NCBI RefSeq assembly: GCF_036711975.1
Contig: NC_091976.1
Coordinates: 6,138,001-6,202,000, forward strand
Direction: 5' to 3'
DNA: 64,000 nt
From: Onthophagus taurus
Lineage: Eukaryota > Arthropoda > Insecta > Coleoptera > Scarabaeidae
Within the stretch, counting starts at the first letter, position 1; every line of letters starts with the position of its first letter. Positions 32,800 through 43,932 of the stretch are shown piece after piece. The notes below the pieces were generated by a model. That model ran no database searches and had not been told where the DNA came from. It saw only the letters and a program-made list of their open reading frames with translations. The position numbers and the translations under genes were made by a program.

Positions 32800-33945
32800 C
32801 GACCGAATAACATCGAGTAAAACATTTATGCACTACTACATTAACATGTTAGTTTGTTTTTTAATGGTAAAAGAAATGAGTTTTTAAGAAAAGCGAAATA
32901 CTATCGTAAAAAGAATGTTTTCAGAATCTCAATAATAAAAAAAAATTATGGCATTCCATTAAAAAAAAAAGTTATAGTCGCCATTTTGAAATAATTCTTC
33001 CAATTGAAAATCTGGTATCACCATCGTGTAGAGAATGTCCTAAAACATATTACTGCCAAATATTTTGAAAGTAGTACCCACAGTGTGACTAAAAACAACA
33101 AGGCGCTTACTCTGAAACAGGCTGTATATACATACATACAATATACGAGGTGGAATAGGGTTGCCGACCAGGGTCTTTCTGCCCGTGGATCTTTCCACAA
33201 AAGATTTTGTTGCTCCTCCTATCTTTTTCTGTCCCGTTCCTTTATAATAAATAGAAAACCAACCCTATGGAGGTATTTACACAATTCTCGTTATCCTTCA
33301 AAAATCTATCTTCTTTTCTTTGAGTCTTTTGTTTAAGTTTTTTGAAAACTATTTTATTTCAAAATTATGAAAATATTTAGATTATGAAAATTGACCATAT
33401 TTATAATATAATAATGAGTGGTCAGCGTTATTGATGTATTGTATGGTTTAAGGGTCTGCTGCAGGTGATAACTATAGAGGAAAAATTTTGACCCTAAATC
33501 ATTCGGAAGTATATCAAAAGTTAACCTCTACATTTACTTATACGTGGGAACTTACAAAATTAAAATTATATTTTATTATATATTTGGTTGGCTAGCGTTT
33601 TAATTATAAGTACCTTGAATAGGCGAAGTTCAGTCCAAGACTGCTTTTCAACTTAACCAAAGTAGAGTAAAAAAAAACAAAAAAATGTTGAAATTATATT
33701 GTACTGTAATACTAGAATAATTATAATTATAAAGCTGGTGCGTTGAACGGAAAACCAACGAAATTGAGAAAAAAAGAAAATAATAGTAAAAATAATATTA
33801 ATAATAATAACTAAAATCAAAAGTTAAGTGCGAAGTGAGTTTAACAGTTCTATAGTAACATAACGATGTAATCAGGCTACAACCAATAGAGTCACAAGCT
33901 ACAGGGCTACAAGCGACAGATGCTCACACATGTTCGACCCGGCCA
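32800..33945. other. No recognised feature
   Basis: AT-rich DNA with a short (TAA)n run near 33795-33812. A 110-residue plus-strand frame at 33004-33336 has no recognisable motif and is probably chance. Confidence 0.4.
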
Positions 33946-33949
33946 CCAA

Positions 33950-34715
33950 GTAAGAGGTTGCGATACTGTAATTTAAAGCTGTTAACTTTGAAACATTGTT
34001 TAAGTGTAATAGGAAGATTATTCCAAACTTTTGTGATTTGGTACGAAAAACCTTTTTTTTTTAAAATTCATGTATGTGAGTAGGAGGCGTTAAAGTTCCC
34101 TTAAACCTAATGTTCAAAGTGTGTACGTCGGATCGGGTCATAATTTGTATAATAAGTTGTATAAGTAGGGTGGTTTCTCTAATCTAATGATTCTAAAGTA
34201 CAAGCATGCAGAATGTAACACCCTTCGATGTTTCATGTTTAACCATCTCACATCCAATAGCTTATGACCGACACTTTCTCTACGGCGAATACCAAAAATT
34301 AATCTTAAGCACGAATTTTGTACTTTCTGAATTTTCCTGGTTGCAACCAATGACAAAAATGGAGAATATACATCACAATAATTGAAATGTGATAGTACAA
34401 GTGACTCACATAACATCATTTTCATCCTTTTGTTCAAAAGACGTCGGCTATTGTATATTAGTCTTAAATTAACATATGCTCTTTGTGTACATTTGTTAAT
34501 GTAATCATTAAATTTAAGGTTTTTGTCAATAATCATCCCCAGACTCTTTACCGAGTTAGTACAAGATATTTTGATATTGTTTACGGAAACATTCAGGTGG
34601 GATAATATTGACTCACGTTTATTTTTAGCTGCAAACAGGATCAATTCCGTTTTTGATGAATTTATCATTAGACTATGCCGCCGAGAGACGTCAACAATAG
34701 CCCGGAATTAGTAAC
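33950..34715 (-). pseudogene. Jockey-type RT C-terminal region
   Basis: Minus strand NSSKTELILFAAKNKRES, then SVKSLGMIIDKNLKFNDYI, SHFNYCDVYSPFL and IQKVQNSCLRLIFGIRRR form the thumb and connection of a Jockey-superfamily reverse transcriptase. After a frameshift near 34080 the tail continues with FSYQITKVWNNLPITLK. The palm with the YADD box is missing; the 5' cut lies at about 34715. Confidence 0.78.
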
Positions 34716-34869
34716 TTCTATAGTTAGAATATAAAATTCGTGCGATTTAGTGGTTTGAACATATCCGACGCTTTATTTATGCTAAGATAAGTTTGAAAAG
34801 TCAGTAATAAAATTTTTTTCCTCTTTGTAACTCGATCCGGGGACATACTGTATAATAACTATAACATTT

Positions 34870-35230
34870 AATAAATTCATTAAAATGATTGTGGTAATAC
34901 CACAATGCTCTCTATATCGGATATTGATATTACGCCCTGTCTGTCCTATATAATGGCAATCACAATCATTCTATAAATACCACCCTTTTCTTTTTCTTTA
35001 AATTTATGTTTGTTGACTAATTTTATTAGAATTTGAAAAAGCAGAGGTAATATTAAGTTTATTAAGGTTAAGTTTAAAAGTAAATTGCAGATCTGTATAA
35101 AACGCAATTCTGATGTATGTAGTATTTATTTTAATTGAAGGAAAAACTAGTTTAATTATGTTATTTTTGTGAATCTTGTTGTAAAAACTTTGGATCTCAT
35201 TGACACCGTAACCATTCCTTACACCAATCT
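34870..35230 (-). pseudogene. Penelope-like element, GIY-YIG endonuclease part
   Basis: The minus strand encodes NDCDCHYIGQTGRNINIRYR followed by EHCG, the GIY-YIG endonuclease core typical of Penelope-like retroelements (CxxxYxGxTxR...H). Upstream, RRETRRVAEIGVRNGYG matches the linker region of these proteins. Stops separate the two. The RT half of what may be the same element lies at 39839-40887, with Merlin copy 1 between. Confidence 0.65.
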
Positions 35231-35683
35231 CAGCAACCCTACGTGTCTCCCTACGTTCTTAGTGGTTATTTTAAAGAGTACTTCAAAATGATAAATACCT
35301 CCTCTGAGGAGTAGCCACTGCAAAATATTTGTTTTTTATTATATAAAAATTAAAAAAAAAAATTTTGCGTGTTGAATATATCTGCATTACGCTATAGTTT
35401 ATCTGCAAAATGAAACAAAAATGATAGGAAATAGAAAATTGAATAATAAATATGATACTTACCATACTGGGTACTGCTCCCTAACACACACGAGTACTCT
35501 CGTGACGACGACGACTCTTGAATTTATTGCGCCAAATGAATTCATGTAGGTAAGAGGTAAAGAGGGCTTCTGAAGTACCACACTGGCGCTTCAGTTTCCT
35601 CTTCGCCCTCATCCACATATTTTCAACGTTCTGTGTGTGAACAGTGGGATCGTCGGGATCTACGAAATTTTCTTCGTGAGTTA

Positions 35684-38278
35684 AGGTAAATGTCCCCTAT
35701 TCGCATTCGGCATCTTAAAGTTCTCACCATTTTCAGATTTTTTTTATTATCTGAATATGGTCTAAGTTTATAAATTTGCGTTTGATGAAGATCGGTCTTT
35801 TGAGAGTAATTAAATGTATTTATTATGAAGTTATAATTTGAATTACATTTTTTATAAATTTTCTCAAAGACCTTTCATTTGAACCCTATTTCGTGATAAG
35901 ATTTGGGTGTGTTTGTAATTTCGTGAATTCGTGTCCCCTATTTCGTCATAGATTTTTAATGCGATAATTCGTGATTAAATAACAGGTTTAACAGTTATAA
36001 CTCAAAAATAAATCACACAAACTACCTAGATTTATTACAGAAATTGCTCATCATTAACAAGTCTTTGCAGAACAATTTTTGAGAATAATTTAATTATCAC
36101 AATATACTTATTTAACACAAACTGTAAAATATGTTTTTTTATATTAAATATGTTATTATAAATAATTTAATGTATATATAGAAATTGATCTATTTACTGG
36201 AAATTTTCAAGTAAGTAAACCCCTCTGTTATTTATTGATACCGGAGGTTTTATTTTTTTTACAATATCTTCGTACTCGTAAATAAGGATGTCCTCTTTTT
36301 GTGGCCAACGCCAATTGATTTGACCAGTAATTTTATCTAAACTACTCATACTCATGGCTTTAACTTCATACGTCTTTGGGTTGCCTTTAAGAATCTTAGT
36401 GATAATTCCTGGGAAATTTTCTCCCTCATATTTTATAACCACGTAATCGCCTGTTTTCAGGGACAATTCGTTATTATGCGTTGCCGTGTGTTTTGTCTCT
36501 TTTATCTTTTGTTTTACAGTATCGTCCGATTGTAGTGTCTCACTGTTGTGTATCTTTTTCGTTTTTATAATCTTCTCCTGTTTAGTACTTTTCCCGGTAA
36601 TATGTTTATTTAGTTTGACATTAGCTTTATCTTCTCTGTTTTTCTTTCTAAGTTCAGCTTTTTCTAGCTTTTCCTTCTTCTCGGCATCTATGCGTCGTTG
36701 GTATTCCATAAATTCTGTAGATGTAGCTACCGTTGGAATTAATTCCTTTTTGAAATTTCTTCCTGCTTTAACATTGGTTTCCGTTTCAGGCCATAATAAT
36801 GCATTTTTGAATGGAGTTGGAAACTCCATTTTTTTGAGTTGCTGGAATCAGACACTATAACTTTTTCTGAGCTATTAACAGTTTCTTTTCTCTTCGTGGA
36901 CTCGATATTTGAGTCTGGTAGTAGCTTCTCTAATTGAAAGTCTGTTTCAACATTTATTGAGGATTTTAAAGCAGTAACATTTATTTCAGAAATGTTTGTC
37001 CCTAAAGTCTGGATCACTGGAAGACAAGGTTCACTTGGCACATGCACTTTGACAGGTGATTTTATAGCCAAAGTTTGACTTGGTGAAGTTGTATTTTTGC
37101 GCTGTGAGCATTTGATTGGAGTATTCAATATAATAGAACTTTCACGGGTTAAAGGACATGGAGTTGGGAGTTGTGTTACTGTTATAGTTCCATCGCTCTC
37201 TATAATACCGTCTAAGACATCTTCATCATACCAATTGAAATTCATATCTAGTAGGCTGCAATCGTTTGCTATCAAAGTGGACTCATCTATATCCAGTTCA
37301 TAATATGTGTTACTATTACCGCAACTTATAACTTTTTTCCAAAAATAAAACAAGTTTTCGTCTTTAATATCTCCTTGCCAAATTCCATCGCATTCTTTAA
37401 ATTGGTTTAATTTTTCTACGCCTAGAAGTTTTTCGACTTCGGCAATAAATTGCCCCGATTTGAGTGGACGAGGAGAATTTTTGTTTACATTAGATGATAA
37501 CTCTGAGATATTAGAAGTTGAATTATTAAGCATTAATTTTTCGTTAATTTGGGCAATTGCAGTACCCGGAGCACTGGATTGAGTTGATTTTAGCAGCTTG
37601 TTGAAATTGATGGCATTTACATCAAAAGGATATAATCCAGTGCTGCGAAATCCGTTTATGAATATTTCAGGTTTTAACGTTTTCTTAATACATTCTTCCA
37701 AAATTGGTCCGAAATTTTCTCTCCATTTTTTGTGCGTTATTGGTCATACGCCAATCGTTAACACGTTGTCGCCATGAGTTCTTTAACGCATGGAAAACCG
37801 CTACGTCCATTGGTTGAAGATTATAAGTTGCGTTAGGTAAAAGGGCGACAAAATGTAGTCAAAGGCAGGGAAAGATGTGAAACTTTGGGTAATTTATTCT
37901 AATTCTATACATCCAAATAACTGTTAATTTACCTAAAATTGATTGTTAAACAATACAAAATAAAACAGTAATAATTTCCAGTTAAATTAACTTAACTTTG
38001 CCTTTCAGGAACCTTACAAAATTTGGAGCTTGCTCTTCTCTTACCAAGTAACGCGCACGCGTCGAATGACTGTTCGTGACCAACTGAACCTGTCAAGTGT
38101 TATGTTGCACACACTGTAGTCACCAAACCGTTACTAGTTAGGTTGTCTCACAGTTTGAATAATAACGAATTATGTGACATGTACGATTTTTAAAAATAGC
38201 TCTTAAATTGATTATTCTTGGGGTTGAAGTAAAAACTCACGAAATAACGTACTATCACGAATTAGGGATCATTTACCT
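35684..38278 (-). mobile_element. Pogo-like element 2, in the Merlin copy 1 exon
   Basis: Ends AGGTAAATG with TCCCCTATTCG on the left; the right end, inverted, reads AGGTAAATGATCCCTAATTC. TA is duplicated at 35682-35683 and 38279-38280. The uninterrupted site is preserved in Merlin copy 2 (GTGAGTTATTACTTCG at about 41325-41340), which proves the boundaries. Length 2,595 bp; the 5' half of the transposase is deleted. Confidence 0.93.
36194..37860 (-). pseudogene. Pogo-type transposase, C-terminal half
   Basis: Begins with LLPNATYNLQPMDVAVF, holding the third catalytic Asp, then KKTLKPEIFINGFRSTGLYP, the usual post-catalytic block of pogo/jerky-type transposases. A long Ser/Thr-rich linker and a lysine-rich helix (EKLEKAELRKKNRE) lead to a C-terminal small beta domain (GDYVVIKYEGENFPGIITKI...INWRWP). 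The helix-turn-helix and first two Asp are gone. Frameshifts occur near 37735 and in an A-run near 36830. Inactive. Confidence 0.82.
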
Positions 38279-39514
38279 TATTACTTCGTGTTCACAAATA
38301 CGACCTCCTATTTGGTTAATATTTCCGTACGCGCTCCACCCATCGGAAATAACAATTCTACCTAGGCGCACATATCTAAAATAACATTTTCATTTCATTT
38401 TCAGGCATTCCTTTCCCACTGGGAAATAGGCGGTTAATTTGGGAAAACAATTTTTAGTTAATACTTGCTCCACACATCATTAAATCCAAAATAAAGTTTA
38501 CACAATTACATTTAAGTCGCATATACGGTTATTTTATACTCCCGTTTGATAAATCTTTAACGATAAATTCGAATTTATCAGATCGAATGAATTTATTTAA
38601 TCGGAGTAATTAACGATAATCTAAAATAAGCATACTCAACTCAAATTTAAATGGGGCGTTTAATTTGGCTGACTCTGTACATACTATATGTACCTTTCAA
38701 TAATTGGGGTTAGGGTATTCTCCGGTCTATCCGTCACCTCCATCAGAAAGCAGTTGCCACTACCTCGTTCAATACCCCCAAAAACACAGTGGCCTTCACG
38801 CCATTGTCCACGGTGGTATTTACGGTGGAAAAATTTCGATTCATCAATTTCCACCGTTTTAGACAACAGCGTGTTCTCATCGAAGCCTCCTTACTTGGGT
38901 AGGATTGTCGATAAGGTGCTGTTCGGTTATATCCCGACAAAAGTTGTACCAATCCACTATGGTGTGGGTGGATCCTTCCCTCAATTTGGCGCCACGCGCC
39001 GCCTCATACTGCGGGTGCTCCCTCGCCCATCCATATATAATGTCCAAAATCTGTGTCAATTTTAGCTTACTATTCTGAAAGAATGAGCCGACTCGTATTG
39101 ACACGCTTTTTCTACATTCCTTGCAGTACTGCATTCCATCGCTGACACACGCTCTCTTTGTCAGCAAAGTAATGTGGTGTAGTAATCACATTCTCTCGAA
39201 TTCGCTAAAAGTCGCCGTGTTGCCAAAAAACTAATTGTGTCTTCAATGGTTGAAATAAAATTGCAGTACAGATCACGTGCTGAAAACGTCTCTGCTAACA
39301 TTATTTCAACCGGCAAAATTGTCGCAACATCGACAATTGTTGTCGGCCCTCGATTTGCCATTGTTGTACTAGTTATAAACATATACGCATATTCAATGTA
39401 AAAACTTTTAGATTTGATGGTATGTTAAATTTACCTAAAATTTATATGTACAAAAGAATACTAAAAAATAATACTAACACTAACAAGTAAGCGTAACACT
39501 AAAAACTAAACGTA

Positions 39515-39835
39515 ACTTCTCTGATTCACCATTACTATTACTCTCATCCTCTTCTGATTCTGAATTATTAATACTTTCGTCCTTCTCTGATTCAGAAGAA
39601 GTATTAGTTTTTGTTTCAGATAAAATAGGTTTACATTTTTTTTTCGTAGGTACGATATCACTATCATCATCACAATCACTTGGTAAATCTGATAATTCAT
39701 CACTAATTTCGTCACTTTTGTTTTCAATTTCATGTAATTTATCCATGTTGTTAAGAAATAAAACCCGAAACAAGAATTCTCGTTTCTCGACATTTTTTTT
39801 AAAGGAGAATTCTCGTTTCCGGATGACAACGTTTT
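39515..39835 (-). pseudogene. Acidic low-complexity ORF fragment
   Basis: An Asp/Glu/Ser-rich peptide (SDELSDLPSDCDDDSDIVP, later ESEEDESNSN) resembles the acidic N-terminus of piggyBac transposases but has no diagnostic residue. It is wedged between Merlin copy 1 and the PLE fragment. The upstream sequence repeats AGAATTCTCGTTTC twice. Confidence 0.3.
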
Positions 39836-39838
39836 TCT

Positions 39839-40887
39839 TCAAAAAATGAGGATTTTCGTTTCCCGATGCGAATGTTTAAAAGTATTTTTATCGTTCATTA
39901 TTTCAGTTTTTTTAATGTGATTTAAAAAGATATCGGCTAATATTCCAGACAATGGCATTAACATCGGCAAGTCTTTTGTAATGATGTAGTAGTTCTTTGG
40001 AAGAGAATAAAGTTTTGGGATATTAGTGTTCATATGTATAAAATATGAGCTGTTAAAAAATCTATTATTAGAATTTACACCAGGTGTATTGTTTAGACTC
40101 TCCTTACAACTATTAATGGTTTCGCTTGTTTTTCGAATTAACTTGTCTAAAGGATTATAACCATAATTTAGCTTTTATTTTTGTTTAGCTTTTGGAAAAT
40201 AGCTAAACCTAGCTATTTTCCAAATACATCTCTTTTCGAGAATAACAAATTCAGCACCCTTATCTGGTTTTACGAATACAGCGTTATTGTAAATTAAAAT
40301 TCTTTTAATGAAAGTGACAATGTTATTGTATTCTATTTGGTTGTTTTCCTGTTTCACTATTGCTTTTTCAGATTTCTTTAGAAAACCTATCAAATCATTT
40401 TTCAGTATTCAAAATCTGTTGTTATATTGGCTAATTTATTCTTGAGTTCTATGGCAAATTTATAACCTTTATTAAGAAGATTTGTTTCTTTTTCATTAAA
40501 GTTTATTTCAAAATAATTATTAAATTGGATAACAGTTTCTAACGAGGCTTTTTCTCTGTTAATATTTTCATTGGTATGTTTCAAATTCTTCTTTAAATTT
40601 CTTAACATTCTCATCTTCTTCATAAAATCTTCTCTTCTAATTATCATTGATCTTTTAATTGCGTCCACTATGACTTATTTCATTTCTATAAAATGTGGTG
40701 TACCTCAAGCAAGCTTTTTTTTCATAATATGTTAAATTCAAACTTCCTAAAGTGTCTTCTTCTTTTTTCATCCCTCAGTATTTTATTAATAATATAAAGC
40801 CTAGTCGAGTTTTTTAAATTCAAACATTTAATTTTGGCGAAATTTGGTGTTATGCCTTCCCTTTTACGACTATTGATAAAGTTAGTG
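39839..40887 (-). pseudogene. Penelope-like element, N-terminal and RT part
   Basis: Minus-strand pieces in order: HTNFINSRKREGITPNFAKI, an N-terminal PLE block (40887-40722); NYFEINFNEKETNLLNKGYK, matching the conserved entry to the RT (40668-40402); AVFVKPDKGAEFVILEK, the PLE fingers motif with DKG; and LADIFLNHIKKTEI near the RT palm. Frameshifts separate all of them and no catalytic DD box is intact. Together with 34870-35230 it likely represents one element split by Merlin copy 1. It is cut at 40888 by Merlin copy 2. Confidence 0.6.
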
Positions 40888-41786
40888 TGGTTCTTAGTGG
40901 TTATTTTAAAGAGTACTTCAAAATGATAAATACCTCCTCTGACGAGTAGCCACTGCAAACTTTTGTTTTTTATTGTTTAAAAATTAAAAAAAATGTTTTG
41001 CGTGTTGAATATATCTGCATTACACTATAGTCTTTTTAGTATAGTTTATCTGCAAAATGAAACAAAAATGATAGGAAATAGAAAATTGAATAATAAATAT
41101 GATACTTACCATACTGGGTACTGCTCCCTAACACACACGAGCACTCTCGTGACGACGACGACTCTTGAATTTATTGCGCCAAATGAATTCATGTAGGTAA
41201 GAGGTAAAGAGGGCTTCTGAAGTACCACATTGGCGCTTCAGTTTCCTCCTCGCCTTCATCCACATATTTTCAACGTTCTGTGTGTGAATAGTGGGATCGT
41301 CTGGATTTACGAAATTTTCTTCGTGAGTTATTACTTCGTGTTCACAAATACCACCTCCTATTTGGTTAATATTTCCATACGCGCTCCACCCATCGGAAAC
41401 AACAATTCTGCCTAGGAGCACATATCTAAAAAAACATTCCTTTCCCACTGGGAAATAGGCGGTTAATTTGGGAAAACAATTTTTAATTAATACTTGCTCC
41501 ACACATCATTAACCCATTAAGACCGGCACATCAACTACTGGTGCAAACATGATGGAACTTCATAAAATCATTACTTATGGTTCAACTAAGAAAATAAAAA
41601 AAAATTAAAATTTTTCCACCCTCCATGCGGCTTAGGGGATGCGTTGCGAAATCGCAACGCTGGGTCGTACCAGTATAAGAAAATTGCTCGACTAGTAATC
41701 TTACGATTTTTTTATTTCAAAATCTACAAAATAAATATGCGAACTCAGAACAATCAAGAAGGAAAATAACAATTGAAGACGCGAGT

Positions 41787-41806
41787 GGATGAAGGTGCTA
41801 TGTAAC
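41787..41806 (+). repeat. Subterminal iteron of the DUF7869 element (left 1)
   Basis: GGATGAAGGTGCTATGTAAC, the reference copy. Related copies: 41971-41990 and 46997-47014 (inverted), 46934-46957 (direct, partial) and 47118-47139 (inverted, in the right end). Confidence 0.7.
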
Positions 41807-43932
41807 ACGGGAACAATTTTGAGTTATTCGCGTTTAAAGTTTTTTGTTTGGAACTTTTTACTATTTATTTCTTTTTTCATATTATTCAATTTATTTCAAC
41901 AACAAAATATATTACAGTATAATAACTTTACAAAGTGAAGATAAGTTAAGGAATTACAAGAAAGAATATGTACATGGCACTTTTATCCACTAAATGAGAG
42001 ACAACTTTAAAATTTATTACGAATGAAAGATGTCATCTAAAGTATTTTATTATCGCGTAAAATATTTTCGTAATAATATTTGTATTCTTCATGTACAAAT
42101 TGCAACTGTTGTTTCAAATTCAGTAACTTTTCTTTAGAAATATTGCCATATTTTTCCGAAACTCTGTCTGGATAAACACATATTTCTGTAGTCTTTTTAT
42201 TTTTTAAGCAATTGACAATTTCAAATTCGGTATTTTCATCCAGACATTCCTTGTACGAATACTCCCCAAACTTTTCCACCCTAATCCACCTGATACTATC
42301 TCTAAAATGTATTTTTTTATCCGATTTATTTTTTTTTCTATTATATAAACCGAGTTTTAGAGGCAATTGATCAAACTTTTTAAAATGGTTTTCCATATTC
42401 ATAACATGTGCATTTTTCGTGCTTGAAGTTCTTATGATGTCTCTGTACTGATCGGGTACAAAAACCCGTTCACATTTTTTTAAAGTTTTTTCAATTCTTC
42501 CGAAATCTCTATCAGAGTCCAAATAAGAATGTCTCTGGGAATTTATGATCAATTTTTCTAAACATGCCCTTCAAAATTAGGAGCTGATATAAAGCAATGA
42601 TATTAAAATTTTTGTTTTGGCCGGCACAAGAATCTGACCAAATTATTAGGTGATTAATCTCAGGGTTACTTTCTTTAATCATTTGGGCGAAATAATACAA
42701 ACAGCTCGCAATTTCGCTGCTCCCTCTATTGGCAACGTCTTCAGTCCACGTAAAAAAATAAGGTTGTTCTTCTTTTGATATGAAATGTATACCAAAATTG
42801 TAAAACCACATCTGTCTCAGATAGAAAGCCTTAGATGTGGTTATTCTTGGCAAAGGCATGGTTTGTTGTAGATCCATGGTGAGATAACCAATTTCGTTGT
42901 TGCTTTTAGCTTTTAACCTATCCTTTTTCTGTTCTTCAAACGCCTTTCTGTACTTCTCTTTATGTTCTTCATTGCTTTCACCGCTGTCGCAAGTGCTGCA
43001 AGTGTCGCTCTTAGGTTGTCCAAAAGATAAATTAAATTTTGTAGAAAAAATGTTGCTATATGAACATAATTTTACTATGTACTCTTCTGAAAATTTTTTG
43101 GTGCGACATTCGTTTATATACAACCTGTACATTTTAGCTATATTTAGCAGCGGAGAAAGATACATCTTATTAATATTTTTATTCCTTGAATAATGTGATT
43201 GTTCGGCAGGAAATCTTTTTATGTGGTCAACAATGGATTCAACAACTTCAGCTGGCAATTTATGGGGCTTTTTATCATGGCAGCCTCTTCTGTCTGGACT
43301 TGGAGCTACCTCACCTGATTTCAGCTTTCTCTGAATAACAGCAACTTTTTTTCTACCAATTTGATATAATGACATAAAAGCAAGTTTGCAAACGTGCGTT
43401 TGTGTTGCATTATAAGTTATAAAATATTTAAATGAAAACTGTTTTGGATTTTAAGCTGAAGATCTATGGCGCTGAACTGGGCCAATTTTTATACTTTTGA
43501 AAAGTAAAATATTTTTGGAATTCTGATTTAACTTGTAGAAACTTTTAAATATATTTTCTCTTGAGTTGACTTCAAACTTCTCATCGCAATTTAATCTGCA
43601 ACGATCCGTACAGAGTACATTTTTTTGATTTGGACTCTTAGCGGCAATTTCTTTTCCCGTTTGAGAAATATATTTTTCCCCTCGATCTCTTGCAATCCTT
43701 GCCGTTTCCCTTTTCCACTTACTTGGATCCCTCTTCCTTTTCCTAGCAATCTTTTCTGAAGGTTGAAATAGTTTCTTTTTTAGTTTTTGATTTTTTTCTG
43801 TCGAGATACTATCTGAATTATTTGGGGTATCTTCTACCATTGTGTGTTTAGGTGTGCCAATGTGTGCCAATACATTTCCTTTGAATTTCATTGTCAAATC
43901 ACTTGAATTATTCTCTTGTACCGCAATATTAT

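Larger units (their letters stand above)
35481..39382 (-). pseudogene. Merlin (IS1595/ISXO2-like) transposase, copy 1
   Basis: N-terminal helix region (SARDLYCNFISTIEDTISFL), zinc-ribbon half (VSDGMQYCKECRKSVSIRVG), then the DDE core: KTVEIDESKFFHRKYHRGQW (first Asp), PIIERY, an intron, VVSDGW (second Asp) and the HTQNVEN Glu block on the far side of the pogo insert. This is the ISXO2-like domain order of Merlin elements. A frameshift lies in the zinc ribbon and another before KTVEIDES, and the gene is split, so it is inactive. Confidence 0.85.
35236..39510 (-). mobile_element. Merlin transposon copy 1, split by pogo element 2
   Basis: Directly comparable, base for base, with copy 2 (40888-41512 plus 49549-50580). 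Both start GTTCTTAGTGGTTATTTTAA. Copy 1 carries the pogo insertion at a TA in its second exon but lacks the piggyBac, and ends early (near 39510) where it meets an acidic ORF fragment. The transposase is on the minus strand. Confidence 0.85.

Noticed and set aside
33004..33336. 110-residue plus-strand frame
   Set aside because: No domain, no codon pattern and no start context; length is within chance for this region.
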